This document shows positions 21,857-34,100 of a DNA stretch of 64,000 bases, in pieces. Both the position numbers and the translations under genes were made by a program. Every line of letters begins with the position of its first letter. Within the stretch, counting starts at the first letter, position 1. The stretch is from Klebsormidium nitens (lineage: Eukaryota; Streptophyta; Klebsormidiophyceae; Klebsormidiales; Klebsormidiaceae): NCBI GenBank assembly GCA_000708835.1, contig DF237280.1, positions 1 through 64,000 on the forward strand, in the 5' to 3' direction. The notes beneath the pieces are model-generated. The model worked only from the letters and a program-made list of their open reading frames with translations, was not told the origin of the DNA and searched no databases.

Positions 21857-24658
21857 GAGCGTGTCTTCAGAATTGTCGTCACCTAGAACGAATCATGAGC
21901 GGACACGGACAAACGAGGTAACTGTACATACTGACAGAGTTTCAAAAATACGTATACTCATTTAAGTCTCATGAATATACCGTTCATCTACAGTATTCCT
22001 ACGTCTCATCTAAGTATTCCTAAGTCGCCGGGGCCTAAGTTCGACATCCAAACTCCAATGCATTACAAAGGCCAATTGTCACCGTTTTCGGAGCTCTCCG
22101 GGGCCGGAATGCTGTAAAAGAAATGTTTGTATGTTATAAAATATCTAACTTCGTTCTTCGACTCCTGCAAGTCCTGAGTATGTATGGGTGATTGAAGTAC
22201 CTACCTAAATTGCGTATACAGTTGTTCCGGTAAGTCTCATGCAAGATACCGTTCTTGATCTATAGTACCATATGCAGCGATATAGGAGTTCATCTTTTCA
22301 ACATGGCTCGCGCCCAAGGGGCATGCAGCAGTATGTCTCTGCAATTTAGCAAAAGTAAGCTCTAGCAATAGTAAGCTCCTGCACTAACACTAAAACCTAA
22401 CCCACAGAATCACCCGCTCCGCACCCGGACCCACCCTATAACCCCCAAACTAACTGTACCCGTTCCAGGCTGGCCACCTTTAATTTAACTATTGCTGTTA
22501 AAGCTTACTTCTGCTAAATTGAAGATTCACCATGGCATTGGCGTTCCTCTTTTCGGTGGAGATGGGCAGGATTACTTGTATGAGAGTAGCTGCATGCGAC
22601 ATCTGGTGGATCATACCAGTGTTATAAAGTCGGCGGAACATGAATCAGGCGGGTATAAACTGTTTTTAAACTACAGCCCCTGCTACAACCAATACGATCA
22701 TACGAGTCTAACACCGACTGCATGGATGCAGCCGGCAGTGGACCAATCAGGATACTGTTGTGAATCAAGTGGGCGAAAAGCCGATCCACAATTCTCTGTC
22801 TTGGGCCGCCTTGGCACGTTGGGCCGACAGAAAAAGGCCGACTAGAGGACCAAATTTGACTTTGACTTTGACTTTACAGCGTTCCCTCTGCGCGGTCGGG
22901 TCCACGTCGGCTGCGGTCGACGATAAACGAGAAATCTGCGTCGGCACTGGGCAGTCGAGGGTGGGGTGGCGCAAAAAATTTGGCCGCTTTCCGGGCCGAA
23001 TTGTACGTTTATCGTCGAACACGAGTATTTCTCGCAGACAGACGCTACCCACGACCGCAGAGCGACGTTGTACGGTCATGCCGTTGGTTTGAACTTTGCG
23101 TGACAAGTCTACAACTGGCGGCTGGCCTCTACAATCGCCAAGCCAAAATTCAATTACAGGCCAGAGAGAAGAGTTGGAGAGAAAAGGAGATGAAGAAATC
23201 GAGAAAATTATAATGGCCGGAAAATAAATGACTATCTGGATTTTGGAATCTGCACCGCTTACAGAAAACCTGAAAACGCTCATTAACCACTGTACTTTTC
23301 GCTGCTCTTGGGGATGGATTCCCATGTCGTTATTGTGTCGACATTCGAACTGCAAGCAGTGCACGAATGCCAGTTGGCACCGATCCGGAGCTCCAGGGTC
23401 CGGAAATGCTGTCAGTGTATATTGAAACCCAACAATGAAATATTGAAGCTGTTTGGCAAGCAGACTCCGGCCACTGCTTTCTACTACCATAGCACTAAAC
23501 TCTAACCAAGACTCCAACGTGGATTCTTCTGATCACTGCGTATAACATGTTCGCAAGCTTCGAAGTACCACCAACTTTTCATTTAATATACGGTTACAGG
23601 CGTGTTCATGTAGATCGAGGCCTGCCAACTGCCTTGCCTTGCATCAGAACGCGGTACTAAGGGCTGAGAGCATTTCGTTTGAAAGTTGAGCAAAAAGGAT
23701 CAAAAACAGCCCTTCCGCAGTACTTCTGACAACGAGTGAACGCCAGCTAAGAACAGGAAAACACCACTACAGGGCCGGAGACACGCCGAACAAACTACCT
23801 CGATTTTCGCGACTGGAACTGCTCCACTCCCTGTACGACAACAACCATGGTGTCTTGCTTTTTAAGGAGTGCGCAACCAGGCAAATGGGGAGCCTTAATG
23901 GAGAGGGCGCTGGTGTTGCTGTCGTTCTTGGGTGAGTACTTCATGCAGTAGCGCCTCATGATATAAGACCAATGTACACTGAAAACAAGAGCGGTCACAG
24001 GCTGGCTGATTGATCGATTCGTGAGTCCTATTGGTTTTTGTTGCTTGTTGATATGATCCAGGAGTTCTGCGCGCAGGTTAATACATTCTGGTGGAGTCGT
24101 GGACCGTACCTAGCAACTAGACAAAGCTTGGTGTGCAACGTCGTAAGGCCAGTGCAAAGAATTCTCATGCGGACAGTACCGCACAAAAGGGCAGGGAATG
24201 GATTGTTGCTCTAGCACTGCGAGCATGTGCTAGCTATGCTTGTCCCATAGGTTTCGGCCGGCGGTGTGGGCCTCTCACTGCTTTCGGACTTTGGCGATAC
24301 ATATGCCGACTTTGCTGGAGTCTCTGCTTATAACTTTAAGACAGCAAGAGTCTATTGTTGCGAGAATACTCAAGACCAATGAATATGTGGAAGTCTTGTT
24401 CGGACTTGCTAGGACTCAACCCTGCTTGTGCAATAGGCACCTGATATACTTACCTTCTCAAAACTTGCAACGTATGCTTTTCATGTAGATGTTCATTGAC
24501 ACGTTCACCACAGGGGGATCCCTCTGATGACTTTGCCTCTTTTTTCCTCGCTAGCAGGGCAAAGGAAGCTAACATCACCTGCTGACAATGTTTCAATGTT
24601 GCCCCCAGTTGCTGCGTGATATCTACAGTGGTGCATTTTGAGGTTCCTTGTCTGGCAG
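21857..24658. other. Gene-poor intergenic region with repeats
   Basis: It holds the 3' flank of UFD2, a MITE-like element at 22343-22520, a short TTTGACT run at 22857-22877, and an imperfect inverted pair sharing TCGACGATAAACG (about 22918 and, reversed, about 23003). No exon chain was found. The unresolved first exon(s) of the Cys-rich protein gene should lie in the right-hand part. Confidence 0.45.
22343..22520. mobile_element. MITE-like element (178 bp) with terminal inverted repeats
   Basis: The left end AATTTAGCAAAAGTAAGCT pairs with the right end, whose reverse complement is AATTTAGCAGAAGTAAGCT (18 of 19). The inverted match then continues more weakly through AGCAATAG on both sides. 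The inside is C/A-rich (CACCCGCTCCGCACCCGGAC) and similar to the interiors at 28.9 and 50.6 kb. It encodes no protein. Target-site duplication is not clear. Confidence 0.75.
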
Positions 24659-25928
24659 GCAATTGACAAGCACTATAAACATCGTGGTCAATGCAGTGGT
24701 CCAGGGGGGACTCTGCGAGGGGTATATAGTGGGGGCCCTTGGGGACGAACATAGAGTTTTCCACGAAGGCACAGGCCCTGCAGTTTTTGACTTTGATGGT
24801 GAGTCATACACAACGTCCCCCCTGACATATACGCATGGCATCGTAGCATCGCCAATAATGTTCCGGTGCTTGCCGCCGCGCCCAGTGGGCTCGTAGCATA
24901 GGGTGCCTCACTCTACCTGAGTGTAGCAGAATAGATTGGATGACCACATCAACGTTGATAACACTCCATCTACGGGAGGAAAATGGAGTTGTGTTCTGGG
25001 CTTCCGACCACAAGCATCCCTCTTTTCTTACAGCTTCTGGTGGGTGAGAATTGAAATGAGGGGGTGTAGGAAGATAAGAAGTGCCCATTGAGGATCTGAG
25101 GAAAATAAGCCAAAACAAGACTTTGAAATACCACCAAGGGCAAAATCATTGCTTTCTCCGACACCGCAGCTGTCTTTCAAAGCCGGTTCAGATAATCAGG
25201 GTCTAAGTACAAATCCCAATGCAAGGAACATGATTATAAATTTGGCTTTGTTGTCCTGACATAGCTGCCTCCATGACACAGTCCTTCACACCCTCGCTCA
25301 ATGGTGATGTGCAGCTCTCGCGTCGCCTGCACACTACTTCGGCGGGCGCAAGCTGGTCACGTCCTACACATGCGAGCGCGCGCCCTCGGGAACCTGCCCC
25401 TCCAATCTCTACACGGGCTGCTGCAATGCAACTGGCACCTGCGCGGGCATTTACGTCAACAGGAACTGTAACATCGGCCTGCCCTGTGCCGCCGGCTTGG
25501 CCTTCTCGTGCTGCACGGACTTCCAACACTACTTCTTCTGCCCCGTTGGCGCGGGCGCGTGCCAGGCCCCCGCCGCGGGCTTCCCGTCCCCAACTTGTGG
25601 CAACGGATCGGTGTACTCGGGGACCCCCTACGGCGCCTGCTGCGTACCAGACCAGACCGGTGGAACTTGCGGCGCTGGGCCGTATAAGAACGTTGCTGGG
25701 AGCTGCAACTGCCCGACCAACAGCCCCTGGGGTTCGTGCTGCTCCGAAGCCGTTGTCGATACGTACGTTTGCGCGTCGGCGTCGGACCCCGGTGTCCCTG
25801 CCGGTGCGCCCACATCTACTCCGCTCCCAATAACCCTCGCTAGGCCCTCTGGCGGCTCCAGTCCGGCGGTGCCCATTGCTGCGGGCGTTGGGTTAGGGTT
25901 TCTGGTTTGGTTGCTCGGGGTCTACTAA
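24659..25928 (+). CDS. Cys-rich secreted or membrane-anchored protein, 5' end missing
   Basis: Two exons chain in phase, 24659-24798 (enters in phase 2, so at least one earlier exon exists) and 25315-25928. The second exon encodes about 200 aa dense in cysteines, many as CC pairs: CPSNLYTGCCNATGTC, LAFSCCTDF, GACCVPDQTGGTCG and GSCCSEAVV. The repeated CC and C-x-C spacing suggests a disulphide-knotted extracellular domain built of two or three related modules. The tail is Pro/Ser/Thr-rich and ends in a hydrophobic segment (VPIAAGVGLGFLVWLLGVY) right at the C-terminus, which fits a transmembrane anchor or GPI signal at a cell wall or plasma membrane. I do not recognise the family and could not place the signal-peptide exon. 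Confidence 0.6.
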
Positions 25929-27600
25929 TCCTAGGGCACACAGCTGTTAGGGCACACAAGAGTTACCAGTATCGCAACAGGGCTTCGTGAGGCGAGGTCA
26001 CGGGTCGAGAACGCGAGTTCACCGTTACCATGGCAACGTGCTTTGTGGCCTGGTGTAGCAAGTACATTACAGCTGGCAGAGCATGGGCCAAATGTTGGAT
26101 TGGTCCAATGAGTGGATGTTGGATCCATCTTTTCTTCCATGGATATTTTCTACCAGTCAGGATGTTGCACGTGACTTGGATACAAAGTCTGAACAACAAC
26201 AGTTGCTCAAAGCACACGGTGTCTGCTTACAAACATCTAAGGTAGTGACGGCAAAAGCCACGAAGACGGATCCGAGTCTCTTGCAGACTTCGAAGTGTGC
26301 AGACAAAGCTTGACGGTAGACTACACATTGATCAAACCGTAGCTCTGTGGGTAGATTATACGGTGGGGTGCCTGTTCAGTGTAAATTATCACACGTGAGA
26401 CTGTTCGTAGAGCTTTCTGGTATGAGTAAAGGTGGTTGTGACGGGGGTCGGATGGAATGAGAGGGTTTCCGGGGGAGCTCCGTATAGAGCACCCCTCGTC
26501 CCCTCGACAGAGGTCCTGCCTCTGTAGTGGGGGGCGCCCCAGATCGATCCGTTGTGTAACCGTGTGCAGAATGCTGGCTTGTATATGCACTGTTTGTCCT
26601 GATTCTTTGTGGGCGAAAGACAAAGACTCGAAATCGCTTCCGGCCGTTTGTTGGTAGCACGTGGCGTCCATCTGACGGCTTCGATTCGCAATTTATGAAA
26701 TGCATGGGTCCGCAATCTATGGCTGGCGCGCACTTATGGAAGAAGCCGTCCAAAATTGTCGAAAAGGCCCCTACTAAGGTTTTGTGCTCAAAGACGTCTT
26801 TGACAGCCAAAGACATGAGAGGAGATATCTGCCACAAACACAAAACCAAGAGGGACGTTTCGGATCCAGGCATCACAATGCAGACTACGCTCAGCAAAAC
26901 CCGCAAGCGTACAATCATCCATTCTGATGGACTTCAGCCAGCTGGCAACTCACAACACACATGAGTTCCTTTGACGTCCTGTAAGCTATAATAGATTTTA
27001 TGCAACTTTTGATATCTACAGCCAGTCGATCGAGCTAAGACGGCGTCAAAAGATCGAGGAACCATAACGAACTTCAATCTGCATCTAAGCTCGATGAGCG
27101 GAAGCGGTCCAGTTTCCAATGCTCAACCTTATGAAGCGACACTGGATGACCTTGTTTCCCGTTCTTTCGTTGCGGACACTTTCAGCTATGATTGCACTTG
27201 CAAAATGATACAACTTGGTCGTGCGGATACTCCTTAAGAATCAATCGCGTCCTACAATCTTGACATAGAGATCAGCTGTTGTACAGTTCCCCTGCATCTG
27301 GTCAGAAGTACTCGATCTGCTATATCCATATTTTGCGAAGAACGGAGTCAGCACGCGAAAGTAGCTGGTAATCAGAAAGTCCCTAGGACGTTATGCGAAC
27401 GACTAATCCCTTTGCATTGCCTTCCTGTGACTACGGACTGCCTATTTACATGCCAAAGCACATCTAAGCATAGACAAAAGTGCTACATGATTGTCCGCCG
27501 TTGACCGCACAAAATCTAGAGCGTAGAGTCACCCTTCCCATCTGCCGAAGTTCTACCACTCCCTAACTGGCGTTCACGACGTTCGGGCATTTCAAAACAT
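25929..27600. other. Intergenic, no recognised gene
   Basis: This lies between the 3' ends of two convergent genes. Open frames at 26321-26918 overlap in several phases without splice sites or domains. A perfect short hairpin ACAGAGGTCCTGCCTCTGT sits at about 26502 in a GC-rich patch. I see no RNA gene. Confidence 0.4.
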
Positions 27601-29203
27601 CTAACCCAAGAACACGGGCTTGAACTCCTTGTTCTTCTTGAGGTCGCAGTTCATCGCTAACGATAACGCTGCCGCTTTTGGGGCTCCTCTTGCTTCGCCA
27701 GCCAAACCTTACAGCAGTCTCCGCGGGTCACTGCGTGTCCGCACTCGAATCGGTGACGGACCACAGTGTCGCTCCATTCTTCGCAGCATACGATGCATTC
27801 GTTGGTCTGAGGAGAAAAGAGCAGCGTATCATGTGGCAGCCAGACCCGGGAGTTCCAGTAGAAAGCCAGGGCTCTCTTGAGGCGTTCGAGTTTTGCCAAG
27901 GGGGAAGTCTTCTGAGGTCCGGATAAGAACATCAACGATCAGAAATTTAAGATGCGAACTCTGTTTCTCCTTTCCATTTTTATTTCAGTTTTCAGAAGGG
28001 AAATGAACCACGAGATGGCCTCAGAAGATTGTGGACATTCAGAGGATGGAGGACGGCTCCGGCTGTAAAGGTACAACCGAAGGCACAAACTCAAATACTG
28101 AAGCACCACGTGTTTTTTCATTTTAGCCCACCTCAAACTTGCTGGAAAACACACTCTTCGTATTCATGAACGCGCCGTCGGGGGAATAGATTCCTTACCC
28201 CTCTGACGTTTTCTTGTTGCCGCTGTTCCAGCTCGTTCCGCTGCTCTCGGAGGCGCTCCTCGTCCCGCCTGATCCGCTCGTGCGCGCGCGCAGCCAGCTC
28301 GTCAAAGTCCCTCTTCAGCGCCTGGAGACTGTTCTGCCGATCGCTAGAGGTGTACAGAAGGCGTGGATTATCTCAGAGACCAACTGATTGGGTCATCAAA
28401 CGATTCGTGATTCCGTGACGGGATCAGACGGCGTTATTGCTTCGAGGCCATTGAGAGTCTCGACCATGAATTTCCCCGTTTTGAACAATTTCTGATGATA
28501 TATTTAGATGGAATCTCTTTTCAGCAGCGGACGGCTTCCCTTCCGTTCTCCAATAAGGAATGGTTGAAGTGGAAAAAGTTCTTGGCAGAACAGCTTTTGA
28601 TCGCCCATCAAAACCCTGCGCCTCTCAAGGTATCCCGACCGTTTGGCAGCAACTGACACCTCCAAGCGGCCAATCGTTAGAGACTCTTTTTGAGAGGAAC
28701 TACCCTAAGGCAGATTGGATCAAGAACTAGCAATACTTGAAGTTCGTGCCTTTCACCCGGCACTTTCAAACGCCCAACATGGAAGCTTCTCACGTAACCA
28801 CACGACGGAATGTTCTGGTCAGCACCTAACTGATAAAAGGGAATGGTGCTACCATCCTCTATCTGGACATGTCGTAACGCTTTTAGGAATAGATGCTTTG
28901 GATTTCAGAAGGTTGAACTTCAAACCAACACCCTAACCATTCGATCACCTGCTTGCATATACCCGTACCCACTCTTAATTCCGAAACTAACCCCACCCAT
29001 CCCAGGCTGGTCATTTCATCAATCTTCAAGATTGCTACTCCTAAATCTTCCATTTTTGATCGAAAGCCTCACCTCCTCCGCTGCCTCCTCATGCTGTCGG
29101 ACGCGCTAGGCATGTCGAGGAACGTGGCGCTTTCTTGTTCGTTGGATGCAATGTCTAGCTTCTGCCACGTGTCCTCGAAGGCTGCTGAAGCTGCTTGTGG
29201 GCA
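27601..29203 (-). CDS. Coiled-coil RING-like zinc-finger protein, 5' end missing
   Basis: Exons 29203-29073, 28343-28199, 27806-27713 and 27656-27601 agree in phase; earlier exon(s) upstream of 29203 are not found. The first piece contains AFEDTWQKLDIASNEQE. The second is a long charged coiled coil (RAHERIRRDEERLREQRNEL). The third has the first half of a RING finger: CIVC, a 15-residue loop, then CGH. The expected second zinc site (C-x2-C and C-P-x-C) is not seen in either ending: splicing a 56-bp intron gives a short tail ending KPVFLG, while reading through gives KVWLAKQEEPQKRQRYR. It may be a degenerate RING, or the last exons may be mis-chained. If functional, it would act as a ubiquitin ligase with the coiled coil for dimerisation. 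Confidence 0.5.
28881..29045. mobile_element. Probable third copy of the MITE-like family
   Basis: Weak terminal inverted repeats (TTTTAGGAATAG against ATTTAGGAGTAG, 10 of 12) enclose an interior with CCCTAACC, TACCCGTACCCAC and CCCAGGCTGG, shared with the elements at 22.3 and 50.5 kb. It lies in an intron of the RING-like gene. Confidence 0.45.
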
Positions 29204-31118
29204 CTGCAGGTTTAGAAGGTACGGCTCGAGGCTACCTCCGCACTTTTGTTGCGCTCAAAACGGCATCTGTCCCGCTCCGATGCCTCGGTCCATGCACGTC
29301 TTTCAAAGAAGGCGGTTTGAAAAGTCTGGAGAAGGCACCAGCAGGGCCGACGTTTAGGTCTATATTATGAGCTTAAATGGCGCTCTTCCCTGGACCCCTC
29401 TTGCGCAGCCACAGACTCAGCCCTGGTGCCATCACTAAGACATGGGCTTTCCTTACGCTTTAGCTTTGGCAAAAGTTATATTTATGCTTCGGACTGTCTG
29501 CAAAACGACTTGCTTTGAAAATGAGCTCCGCGTCTGTTGACCAAAGAAGGGCGGATGCATCTTCATGTCCAAACCCTTGAATCTGCTCAGCTGTCTAACA
29601 TTTCATTACAAAATGCCCTCACTTCTCGCATGCACTGAATGACGTCCGTTTTCAAGTTCACGTCCAATTTGAAGGCTCCCGTAATGTGACGCTTGCACTT
29701 TCGCACGGGTCAACTGACAATGCAGCATGCAGGACGTGGCAGCTTTCGAACGCTGCTGGTGAATGAGCGCGCAACCCGATCAGGCTCCTGGTGGAAGTGC
29801 TTTGTGGTTTCCTACGCCTTGCAATACTGCTTCTTTTTACCTTCTCAAATATGCAACTCACCGTATGCGTGCAGACGGTATACAAGTACGGCACGTGAGA
29901 TGGAAGACATGGGTCGCCGTCTTTGTGACGGCGGACGCTTGTCTCTTCCTTGATTATGTATCCGATCAACGGTTGACAATTTGGTTTTGCTTTCGATCGT
30001 CGAAAGCTCGTTTGCACGGTGTGGATTTGTTAGCCGTAATACCACCGACCAAGCAAGCACGAAACTTCGGCGTCGAAGTCCGCGAACATGCACGAAGCTC
30101 GACACTGGGACTTGCAACATGCACTGGTTGGACCAAAGATGTTCAATTCGTATTACCTGCGAACTGCGCCGTGCACGCGGGCCCAGTTGGGCCAGATCTC
30201 GCACCCTTATGTGTCATTTTTCTAGGCCGTATGACGAGTTATACCGTCGAAACGGGCCAAGCGAAGCAGGTCCACTGGCGGGCCCGCAGAGCGGCGCCGT
30301 ACGGCGACAAAACCCCCGATTTGTATGGATGCCCTCTTCCTGAAGGGAAGAGACAAGCCAATATCCAAGTCAAGCGGTGGTACACCTACACGTGAGACAC
30401 ATGGTTGTACATGCAAAACCGTGCCAGCAAAGGGTAACTAGACCATGATTGGTTCTCTATTGCCGCGCACGTGCACCGAAGGACCGCTCATGCGCCACCC
30501 GAATGACTGCAAACCAAGTTACGAGCTTGTTGGCCGATGCGCTCCTTCATCAAAAAGTCACGGCTGCATGCTTGCATTCGCAAGGACCGTGACAATTAAG
30601 CACACTTGAATCCTGAGTTTGAGATAGTAGACATGCATGAAAGCGAGGGCAACGGTGCATCATGAAAGAACGGCCAGACTTTTCTGGCATGGGCAATTGA
30701 TAAGGTAGCTTAGATCTATCCATGCGTTGCAGAATCGTTTCGTGCACTGAAGCGAAGCTTAGAGGGGAGCAATCCCATGGGATTGTACAGATTGTATCCT
30801 AAGCAATAACCCACAGTCAGCTCCGAGCGCATTGTCTGTAGCGCACGCTTCCAATGCTAGCTAGCTAGTATCAGTGGGTCAGCCATGTAACAGGTTAAGA
30901 TAAGCTGCTGTCTATCCAAGCGACCACCGTTGGTTATTGCCGTCCAATATGCCGATGCAGTGTAACGAAACTTTTCTAGAAAGAATCGACCCGTACATCA
31001 AGCAACGTCTCGACGGCGTCAAGCCGTTCGTTTCTCCGCTGTGCTCTGCGTGCATCCTACGCAACCTAAGCGCGCGCGCGCATTCCTACGCTGCTAATTT
31101 TGACAAAATTCTGCTCGA
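29204..31118. other. Intergenic, no recognised gene
   Basis: It contains the unresolved 5' part of the RING-like gene (left) and the 3' flank of the histidine kinase (right). Overlapping frames at 29.7-30.4 kb on both strands (up to 210 codons) lack a coherent domain or splice framing and are most likely by chance. Confidence 0.4.
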
Positions 31119-34100
31119 TTAGCGTGTCAAGTTCGTGCCCATTGACGATCCAAACACCTTGTTCAGCACGTCCTTGAGGAGCTTCTGGTCCAAAGGCTTG
31201 GAGAGGTACCTGGGAAGGCAGGAAGATGCGTCAGCTGTGCTCTGGAAATGCAATAACGAAGGGCTTCTCGTCAACAAGTTCGACCAATCATCACACTGGC
31301 TGTCTTGAACTCGGTGTCTCTGCTGGCAGTCAGCTCGGTTGTTCTGGTTTCACACGATGAAGATACGCTTTCAAAACCATAGGATTGATATCAATACCGA
31401 CGGAAAGTAAGAACGAAGGCAAGAGGAGAAGCAGACGTAAACGAAGGGGCGATGCGAAAGCGGAGCAGAGAACACGACCAGGAAGCTGTTCGAGTTTTGA
31501 TAGTCAGACATGTTTCGAACATGATCTAGTTCGAACCTGGTTCCAAGTAAGTCACTATAGGTACAACTATGCTCAACGTCACCCACAGCAGCTGACGTCA
31601 GCGGCTCACCCGTCCATGCCCGCCTCCATGCACTGCTCGCGGGTGCCCGCTAGCACGTCGGCGGTCAGCGCGATAATCGGGAGGCGCGCCCCGATCTGCC
31701 GCCCCTCCACCCACAGCGTGCGCTCCTGCCCCTCGCCCGTCGGCCCGCGCCGGCCGTCGGACGTCCGCAGAACCGGCAGCTTCAGCCGCCCCTCGTCCGA
31801 ATCGAAGCTGTTTCCCCCCGCGATTATGAGCTCCCCCGAGCTGCTCGAACTGGAACTCCCGCTCGAGCGGAAGCTGTCGCGCGCCAGCCGGGGGCTCGGT
31901 GCGCTCTTGCTGGCCTCGCTCTCCCGTCGCAGGCTGGCGTCACTGTCCCGCCGGCCGCTGACGTCAGCGTCGAGCTCCGCGCTGCTGTGGCTCTCGATGT
32001 CGCTGCCACGGGGGGCAGCCCCGGGCCAGGGATCCCCCTGGCCACGCGCTTCGGCGATGCTCGGGAGGTCCGTGCTGAAAGAGTCGGTCTCGGCAGGGGG
32101 GGTGACGTCATCTGGGGCGGCGGTATTGGAGGGGGCGTTCCTGGCAGCCCAAAACTCGTGCTCTAGGCGGCGGATCCGGCGGGTTGTCTCGTACCCGTCC
32201 ATGCCTGAGAGGGGAAAGAAAGCGTCCCGTGAACGGCTTGCATATAACGACTTAACCTTTCCTTGTGTTTCTCGAGCATGGGGAAAGTGGAACGCCATGA
32301 GCGAGGGAGGAAAGGAGGGCAAACTTTCTATTTCGAGAGGTTGATCTCATGCGGTCGAGCTACTGTCACTGTGGCTGCGAACATTGAAGAATCGGTTCTA
32401 CTTGCAACAGATTGAACTGACTTATATCAGAACAAGTTCCAGGCCAGCTATTCTCACGGTTCATGACCATCCTCTGATCGTTGTACCAGCTTTGACCAAG
32501 TTTTGTCCACTTTCGTCGCACGGGTCCCGATAACATTGGCTCCAAGCAGGCCAAAGGCAAGCGATCAGGAAGCTATGGTCAAGGCGGAACGGAAAACCAC
32601 TCAAGAGCTTTTAAAGAGCCATGTTAAGGTCGGCCATGAAAGAAAGCGCCCCTCACCCGGCATCTGAACGTCCATGAGGACCATGTCAAACGCTCCAAAT
32701 CCAAACTCCTGAAGTTTGTCAAGCGCCTGCGCACCTCCGCCGACACCGACGGCCTCGCATTTGAAGACCTGCACAGGGGCCAGCAAGAATATGTGGCGAG
32801 CGCCCCAGCCGAAAGTCAGCCAAGGACCAGTCTATGACATGCGAAAAGCTGATAAAGTGAAGTTCGCAATCATACACCGCTCAAGACAAGGCGGCTCAGT
32901 CTCCTTTGTTTCCAACCCTCCTCTAGACTCCGCGTGAGCACCCTCACGCCCTTCTTTTTCATTCCAAAAACCTCGATCGGGCTTTACATTTCCAGTCCCC
33001 TAGATCTTAAACCTTCAAAACCTCATCTAAGTTTCCTCCCCTTTTCCAGTCGCTGACCGACCGCCTAAGTACCTAATCTCTGCTCCCAAAGCCACGTCTG
33101 CCGTCCACCCCCCTCACCTGCAGCATGCGCGACGCCACCTTCCGATTCACCAGCGTATCGTCGACCACGAGCACCTTTTTTCCCTGGAGCCACACCGCGG
33201 GCGCCTCCTCACTGACCGCCCTGACGCGCGTCGGCGCGCGCTTGTTCACGAGCCCCGACAGACACACCGCGACGGTCGCGGGTCGCAGCGGGCTCTGCAG
33301 CAGCCCCGCAAACCCGCGCGCCAACTCTCGCTTCTCCTCCGCGGAGTCCATGCCCGTGCTGAGCCCCACGACGGGCGCTTTTGCGGCCTTCCGCGCGGGG
33401 TGCGCGAGCAGGTCGCGCGCCAGCTGGCCGCCGTGCGCGCGCACATTGACGAGGATGACGTGGGTCCGGGGCGGGGTGACGTCAGCGGGGCGGGGCAGCT
33501 GGTCGAGCGCCTCCTCGATGGTCTCGCAGCAGACGGGGAAGAGGCCCAGCCGGCGCAGGCAGCACGCAATGATCTCTTGGCGGAGGGGGGACGGCTCCAG
33601 CACGATCACGTGCAGCTGCGGCGGGAAAACATTTTGCTTTAGCTGGTGAACATACGGGGAGAAAAGCTTAGTGTTTGTAAGAAATCCAACATTGCCGCCC
33701 GACGAACTTTCGTCAGAACTGGCTGACTACCTAGATCTGCAAGAGACTGAGGCCTTCTGCCGGTCGGGTCTCCATATGATCAGGACCACTGAGTCTCAAT
33801 TTCGCGAAAAGACTGCTGCGGAAAAGGACGCAACCTGTTGGCCCGTTTGAGACGCCTAAAAGAATTTGCTGATTCCACCTCAGGCGGCAGGCTCTCACAT
33901 CGTGCAGCTCCGGGAATTGCTGGCTGACGCGGGGGCTGGCGCTGGCCATCTCCGGGGGGGGTGGCGTGTCGACTCCGACCTCGATGTCGAAGATGAAGGT
34001 GGACCCCCGGCCCGGCTCGCTCGTCACGCCCATCGTGCCGCCCATCAGCTCCACCAGGCGCTGCACGCAGAGAGACGGTGCGTTTTTGAGACGCCGTTCC

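Noticed and set aside
22895-23060. Hairpin or foldback element sharing TCGACGATAAACG
   Set aside because: Only about 13 bp pair cleanly and neighbouring blocks are in shuffled order, so element ends cannot be drawn.
26500-26522. Short perfect hairpin as a possible structured RNA
   Set aside because: A 7-bp stem alone is expected by chance in a GC-rich patch; no promoter boxes or conserved loop.
29763-30395. 210-codon + strand frame
   Set aside because: Overlaps equally long frames in two other phases. It has no recognisable motif, poor start context and no splice framing.
31385-32344. 319-codon + strand frame (Ser/Arg-rich)
   Set aside because: Antisense to the receiver-domain exon of the histidine kinase, whose conserved residues fix the coding strand.
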